Source of the DNA: Niveibacterium microcysteis
GTDB lineage: Bacteria; Pseudomonadota; Gammaproteobacteria; Burkholderiales; Rhodocyclaceae
Direction of reading: 5' to 3'
NCBI RefSeq assembly: GCF_017161445.1
Contig: NZ_CP071060.1
Coordinates: 1,736,001-1,800,000, forward strand
DNA length: 64,000 nt
Part shown: positions 59,923-64,000 of the stretch, in pieces
Position numbering within the stretch: the stretch's first letter is position 1
How the letters are laid out: each line of letters opens with the position of its first letter
The notes under the pieces: generated by a model
Databases searched by the model: none
Told to the model about the DNA's origin: nothing
Seen by the model: the letters and a program-made list of their open reading frames with translations, nothing else
Made by a program: the position numbers and the translations under genes

Positions 59923-60666
59923 ATGCGAATCCTCCTCAGTAACGACGACGGCTACTTTGCCCCAGGCATCGCCGCGTTGGCAGAGGCCTTGTCTGGATTC
60001 GCAGAAGTCTTCGTTGTAGCGCCCGAGCGTGATCGCAGCGGAGCGAGTCATTCCCTCACACTGGATCGTCCGCTTTCTGTGCGGCGTGCGCCGAGTGGTT
60101 TCCATTTCGTGAATGGTACGCCGACCGATTGCGTGCATCTTGCTGTCACTGGATTTCTTGGCTTTCGCCCTGATCTGGTGGTTTCCGGCATCAATCACGG
60201 CGCCAACATGGGCGACGATACGATTTACTCGGGCACGGTCGCTGCCGCAATGGAAGGTTACCTGTTGGGGATACCGTCAATTGCCGTATCGCTCGTCGGG
60301 CGCGAACTGAATCATTTCAGTACCGCAGCGGCCGTTGCTGCCGACGTTGTACGTGCCTGCGCTGACGATGCGTCCGGCGCCCCTTATCTGCTCAATGTAA
60401 ACGTTCCGGATCTGCCCTCGTCGGCAATGAAGGGCCGCAGGGTCACTCGCCTGGGTAAGCGTCACATGGCGGAGCCAGTTGTGCGGTCGGTCAATCCACG
60501 CGGCGAGACGATCTACTGGGTCGGGGCTGTTGGTGCAGCCCAGGATGCGGGCGAAGGCACTGATTTCCATGCGGTCGCGAACGGTTTCGTTTCGATAACG
60601 CCGCTGCAGGTGGATCTGACACAGTTTTCGGCGTTATCGTCGTGGCAGGAGCGTTTGTCCGCATGA
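59923..60666 (+). CDS. surE: 5'/3'-nucleotidase SurE
   Basis: A 247-residue metal-dependent phosphatase for nucleoside monophosphates, a survival protein. The start [19 protein letters not shown] holds the Asp-Asp metal pair; [15 protein letters not shown] and [20 protein letters not shown], in family order, complete the site. It begins the surE-pcm-nlpD-rpoS series typical of beta- and gammaproteobacteria. Confidence 0.98.
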   Translation: MRILLSNDDGYFAPGIAALAEALSGFAEVFVVAPERDRSGASHSLTLDRPLSVRRAPSGFHFVNGTPTDCVHLAVTGFLGFRPDLVVSGINHGANMGDDTIYSGTVAAAMEGYLLGIPSIAVSLVGRELNHFSTAAAVAADVVRACADDASGAPYLLNVNVPDLPSSAMKGRRVTRLGKRHMAEPVVRSVNPRGETIYWVGAVGAAQDAGEGTDFHAVANGFVSITPLQVDLTQFSALSSWQERLSA

Positions 60667-61319
60667 ATCAGCGGAGTGCTTCGGCCGTGACCGCTGTTCG
60701 CGCTCGCGCACGGATGATCGAGCGCCTTCGCGAACAGGGAATTGCGGACTCGCGCGTGCTCGCAGCGATGAACCAGGTTCCCCGCCATCTGTTTGTTCAG
60801 GAAGCCCTAGCTAGCCGCGCTTACGAAGATACCGCGCTGCCGCTTGGCTGCCAGCAGACGATTTCGCAGCCCTACGTCGTTGCGCGCATGATCGAGTTGC
60901 TTGCGCACGGGCGTGAACTTGGCAAAACGCTTGAAGTAGGGGCGGGGTGCGGGTACCAAGCGGCGGTTTTGTCCTGCATGGCGAAGGAGGTGTACGCCAT
61001 TGAGCGAATCCGTACGCTGATCGAACGTGCGAAGGACAATCTTCGACCGCTGCGTTTACCGAACCTGCGGCTGAAATACGGTGACGGTAGCGTTGGATTG
61101 CCGGAGGCGGCGCCTTTTGACACGATCATCGTCGCCGCCGGCACGGCGAGTGTGCCCAAACCATTGCTGGAGCAGTTGGCCCCACTTGGGCGACTGATCC
61201 TTCCGTTGGGCAGCGTCGACCAGACCTTGTTGATGGTGGAGCGCTCGGCGGATGGAAGGCTTAAGGAATCGCGTTACGATGCGGTTCGATTTGTACCGTT
61301 GTTGGCAGGAACCGAATGA
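60663..61319 (+). CDS. pcm: Protein-L-isoaspartate O-methyltransferase
   Basis: A 218-residue SAM methyltransferase that repairs isoaspartyl residues. [20 protein letters not shown] and the [12 protein letters not shown] motif are specific to Pcm; SAM binding is [18 protein letters not shown]. The ATG at 60663 overlaps the surE stop by 4 nt; the stop overlaps nlpD by 4 nt. Confidence 0.97.
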   Translation: MNQRSASAVTAVRARARMIERLREQGIADSRVLAAMNQVPRHLFVQEALASRAYEDTALPLGCQQTISQPYVVARMIELLAHGRELGKTLEVGAGCGYQAAVLSCMAKEVYAIERIRTLIERAKDNLRPLRLPNLRLKYGDGSVGLPEAAPFDTIIVAAGTASVPKPLLEQLAPLGRLILPLGSVDQTLLMVERSADGRLKESRYDAVRFVPLLAGTE

Positions 61320-62290
61320 GACTGTTTGTCGCCCGTAGCGGGCTGCCCTTTGCTTTGATTGCCCTGATTGGAATCGCTGGCTGCACCAGCAGTGGCCGTG
61401 CGCCGGTGGAAGACCGTACGGCGCCGTCGCGGCCCACTGCCGGCGTGCCCGCGCAGGATGCAGCGCCCGCCGTTGCGAGACCGGGCTACTACATCGTTAA
61501 GCGTGGCGACACGCTGATCAGCATCGCTTTGGAGCACGGTCAGGACTGGCGTGACATTGCCAACTGGAACGCGATCGAGAATCCGAATCTGATCCTGGTT
61601 GGGCAGGAGCTTCGAGTCAAGCCGGCCGACGGTACTGCCGCGAAGCCTGTCGTTTCACCGACGATCGAATCCAAACCATTGGAGCCGAAGACAACCGCGG
61701 CGGCTCCGTCGGGCAAGGTGGACGAATCATTGCGGCGTGATCCCAAGGGTGGAAAGGTCGCCTACTCGGATCAGGCGCTTGCAGCTGCCGTGAAGGCTGA
61801 CGAAACCTCGCGCGCCGGCGTAAAGCCGGTTGCTGCTGCGCCGGTTGCTGACGCGAAACCCGCCGCAGACGCGACGAAGAAGGAAGAACCCAAGAAGGAT
61901 GAGGCGAAGCCTTCCGCGGACGACGAGTTCGAATGGGTTTGGCCGGCAGCCGGAAAGGTCGTTAACGGTTTCAATGATTCGACCAACAAGGGCGTTGATA
62001 TTGGCGGCCAGATTGGTGAGCCGGTGCTCGCCGCAGCGGCGGGCAAAATTGTTTATGTCGGTGCCGGCTTGCGTGGCTATGGAAATCTCGTCATCATCAA
62101 GCACAACGCGACCTTCCTCAGTGCCTACGCCCACAACCAGAAGATTCTGGTGAAAGAAGGGCAGTCAGTGAAAAAGGGGCAGGAGATCGCGGCGTTGGGT
62201 GACAGTGATGCGGATCGCGCCAAGCTGCACTTCGAGATTCGGCGTCAAGGCAAACCCGTTGATCCTCTGAAGTACCTTCCTAAACGCTAA
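61316..62290 (+). CDS. nlpD: NlpD lipoprotein, LysM + degenerate LytM (amidase activator)
   Basis: A 324-residue outer-membrane lipoprotein. The lipobox is LIGIAGC (Cys23). A LysM domain (about 58-101, [19 protein letters not shown]) binds peptidoglycan; a low-complexity Ala/Lys/Pro linker follows. The C-terminal M23/LytM domain (about 200-320) lacks the catalytic His: NKGVDIGG stands where active enzymes have HxGxD. This is the same as in E. coli NlpD, which activates the amidase AmiC in cell separation. In many bacteria the rpoS promoter lies inside nlpD. Confidence 0.96.
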   Translation: MRLFVARSGLPFALIALIGIAGCTSSGRAPVEDRTAPSRPTAGVPAQDAAPAVARPGYYIVKRGDTLISIALEHGQDWRDIANWNAIENPNLILVGQELRVKPADGTAAKPVVSPTIESKPLEPKTTAAAPSGKVDESLRRDPKGGKVAYSDQALAAAVKADETSRAGVKPVAAAPVADAKPAADATKKEEPKKDEAKPSADDEFEWVWPAAGKVVNGFNDSTNKGVDIGGQIGEPVLAAAAGKIVYVGAGLRGYGNLVIIKHNATFLSAYAHNQKILVKEGQSVKKGQEIAALGDSDADRAKLHFEIRRQGKPVDPLKYLPKR

Positions 62291-62299
62291 GGGTGGGAT

Positions 62300-63238
62300 A
62301 TGTACGATCCGGCAACCTTTTTCGACGACGAAGACGAAAAGGAACCGGATCTTCCACCTGAGATCGAAGCGTTCGGCGCGGAGCCTGTTCAGGCGCCGCC
62401 CGAGAATGAATTCCTCAACGACGTCACGCAGATCTACCTCAACGAGATCGGCGCGAATCCGCTGCTCACCGCCGACGAAGAAGTGGCCTTGGCGCGCCGT
62501 GTGCGACTCGGCGACTTCTCTGCACGGCAGAAGATGATCGAGCACAACCTGCGCCTGGTTGTGAATATCGCCAAGCACTACCTCAACCGTGGAATCCCGC
62601 TCCTCGATCTGGTCGAAGAGGGCAATCTGGGTTTGATTCACGCTTTGGAGAAGTTCGATCCGGAGCGCGGCTTCCGATTCTCCACGTACGCAACCTGGTG
62701 GATCCGGCAGAACATCGAGCGCGCGATCATGAACCAGTCGCGCACGATCCGCCTGCCGGTTCACGTGGTGAAGGAACTGAACCAGGTCTTGCGCGCGCAG
62801 CGCTCGATTGAATCGAGCCACGGTGGCGCAACGATCGAGGACGTGGCAAAGCGCCTCGAGCGGCCGGTCGACGATGTGCGGGCGATTCTGGCGCTCAATG
62901 AGCACACGGCCTCGCTCGATGCACCGCTTGATATCGACCCCAACCTGTCAATCGGCGAATCGCTCGCCGACGAAGCCTCAGACGGGCCGGAATCCACGCT
63001 GCAGAACGCCGAAATCGAAGACTTGGTTCGTCAGTGGATCGGGCAGCTATCGGAGAAGCAGCGCATGGTGATCCAGCGTCGCTACGGACTCGACGACTGC
63101 GATGTGCAGACGCTGGAAGAGCTCGCGCTGCAACTTGGCTTGACGCGTGAGCGGGTGCGGCAGATCCAGCTTGAGGCGCTTGCGCAACTGCGGCGGATCC
63201 TCAAACGTCGCGGAGTCTCCCGCGACGTTCTGCTCTGA
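62300..63238 (+). CDS. rpoS: RNA polymerase sigma factor RpoS (sigma 38)
   Basis: A 312-residue group 2 sigma factor for stationary phase and stress. Region 1.2 is [21 protein letters not shown], in parts; region 2 has [20 protein letters not shown] and [19 protein letters not shown]; region 4 ends [20 protein letters not shown]. Shorter region 1.1 than RpoD and its place after nlpD identify it as RpoS. It starts 9 nt after nlpD and converges with mltB. Confidence 0.97.
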   Translation: MYDPATFFDDEDEKEPDLPPEIEAFGAEPVQAPPENEFLNDVTQIYLNEIGANPLLTADEEVALARRVRLGDFSARQKMIEHNLRLVVNIAKHYLNRGIPLLDLVEEGNLGLIHALEKFDPERGFRFSTYATWWIRQNIERAIMNQSRTIRLPVHVVKELNQVLRAQRSIESSHGGATIEDVAKRLERPVDDVRAILALNEHTASLDAPLDIDPNLSIGESLADEASDGPESTLQNAEIEDLVRQWIGQLSEKQRMVIQRRYGLDDCDVQTLEELALQLGLTRERVRQIQLEALAQLRRILKRRGVSRDVLL

Positions 63239-63262
63239 GCCCGCCAGACGCTGTCTGTGCGG

Positions 63263-64000
63263 CTACGCGCCGCGCTCCCGCTCCAGCCGAATCGCCGTGG
63301 CCAGATGGAAGACCGCCATTGCGTAGAAGCTGCTGCGGTTATAACGCGTGATCACGTAGAAGTTCTGATACCCCAGCCAGTATTCGGTTGCCGCATCGGG
63401 CGAGACGAGATCGATCAACGCCGCGGGCTTGTCTTCGGCCGCAGGTGTATCGGCCGCAACCCCAAGGCGTTCGAAGTCCTGCTTGCGAAAACTGGGTGCG
63501 ATGCCCGCCTCCACCAAAGCGGCCGCGCGTTGCGGATCCGTCACGCGTGCCGGCACTGCGATGGCGCCGCCGCGTTCCCATCCATGCTGACTTAGGAAGC
63601 TCGCAACACTGCCGATGGCGTCGTCGGCGCTTGCGTCGAGCGATACCTTGCCGTCTCCGTCGTAGTCGACCGCGTAGCGCCGGATGCTGCTCGGAAGGAA
63701 CTGCGGCAGACCAAGCGCGCCTGCGTAGGACCCTTTGTAGCTGGTGACCGGCATCGAGGTATCGCGCGCCAGCAGGAACAGCTCTCCCAACTCGCGCCGG
63801 AAGAGTTCCGCGCGTGGCGGGTAGTCGAAGGCGAGCGTGGCGAGCGCGGAGAGGGTCTGGAAGTTGCCCTGATTGCGGCCGTAGATGGTTTCGACGCCAA
63901 TGATGCCGACGATGATGTCGGCCGGTACGCCGAACTCTGCCTCGGCGCGCGCAAGGGTGGCGGCGTGTTCGCGCCAGAAGGCGGTACCGGCGGCGATGCG
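63263..64000 (-). CDS. mltB: Membrane-bound lytic murein transglycosylase B, C-terminal 245 residues (5' end outside window)
   Basis: The frame is open from the window edge to a stop at 63263. It encodes the SLT-2/MltB catalytic part: the catalytic Glu is in GIIGVETIYGRNQGNF, and SYAGALGLPQFLPSSIRRYA, DYDGDGKVSL (EF-hand-like Ca2+ site of MltB/Slt35) and ASFLSQHGWERGG follow. It cleaves peptidoglycan glycan strands to 1,6-anhydro ends. The ATG giving an open frame at 63790 is internal. Only 24 bp separate its stop from that of rpoS, and I see no separate terminator between them. Confidence 0.95.
   Translation of the reverse strand, partial: RIAAGTAFWREHAATLARAEAEFGVPADIIVGIIGVETIYGRNQGNFQTLSALATLAFDYPPRAELFRRELGELFLLARDTSMPVTSYKGSYAGALGLPQFLPSSIRRYAVDYDGDGKVSLDASADDAIGSVASFLSQHGWERGGAIAVPARVTDPQRAAALVEAGIAPSFRKQDFERLGVAADTPAAEDKPAALIDLVSPDAATEYWLGYQNFYVITRYNRSSFYAMAVFHLATAIRLERERGA

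Noticed and set aside
61950..62290. NlpD as an active M23 peptidase
   Set aside because: The metal-binding His is replaced (NKGVD), as in known NlpD activators, so no catalysis is expected.

Overview
The window is a 64 kb stretch of a GC-rich Gram-negative chromosome. Gene content and order point to a betaproteobacterium, probably Rhodocyclales-like (inference): the run gyrA-serC-pheA-hisC-tyrA-aroA-(argS)-cmk-rpsA-ihfB-lapA-lapB, the run surE-pcm-nlpD-rpoS, an lysC gene followed by tRNA-Ser and tRNA-Arg, and an ssrA gene encoding the tag ANDERFALAA.

Layout. 1-5.6 kb: small accessory genes (glutathione peroxidase end, OhrR regulator, LysE exporter, GNAT, a cold-shock/excalibur membrane protein, a large internally duplicated protein of unknown function). 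5.7-20.9 kb: a complete L-arabinose island. The minus-strand operon araB-araD-araA is followed by a YtfQRT/YjfF-type (AraUVWZ-like) sugar ABC importer. The divergent plus-strand operon holds a ChvE-GguAB importer, a true AraC orthologue and a HAD sugar phosphatase. The intergenic region carries AraC-type half-sites in the E. coli araI1-I2 arrangement. 21-23.7 kb: queD, a small HTH protein, lysC, tRNA-Ser(GCU), tRNA-Arg(ACG). 23.7-28.2 kb: a decayed mobile region with an IS21-family element next to a 5'-truncated TniQ-family gene, and a candidate Tn7-like transposon end 29 bp downstream of ssrA. 28.2-32.3 kb: ssrA, gph, ubiG, an OmpA-family protein and an MTA/SAH deaminase, all minus strand. 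32.5-52 kb: DNA gyrase A, aromatic and histidine/serine aminotransferase genes, argS, cmk, rpsA, IHF beta, LPS assembly and heptose genes, cysM, and a 3'-5' exonuclease homologue that lacks its catalytic acids. 52-59.9 kb: tRNA-Val, thrS-infC-rpmI-rplT, pheST-ihfA-merR, tRNA-Pro. 59.9-64 kb: surE-pcm-nlpD-rpoS and convergent mltB, which runs off the window.

How they work together. The arabinose island is self-contained: two different importers bring in sugar, AraA, AraB and AraD convert L-arabinose to D-xylulose 5-phosphate, and AraC with its predicted sites between the two operons controls them. The central and right parts are mostly housekeeping operons with tight spacing and many 4-nt ATGA overlaps. 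The least explained parts are the TniQ/IS21 segment beside ssrA, the inactive-looking exonuclease after cysM, and a 46-codon ORF that fills the tyrA-aroA gap.
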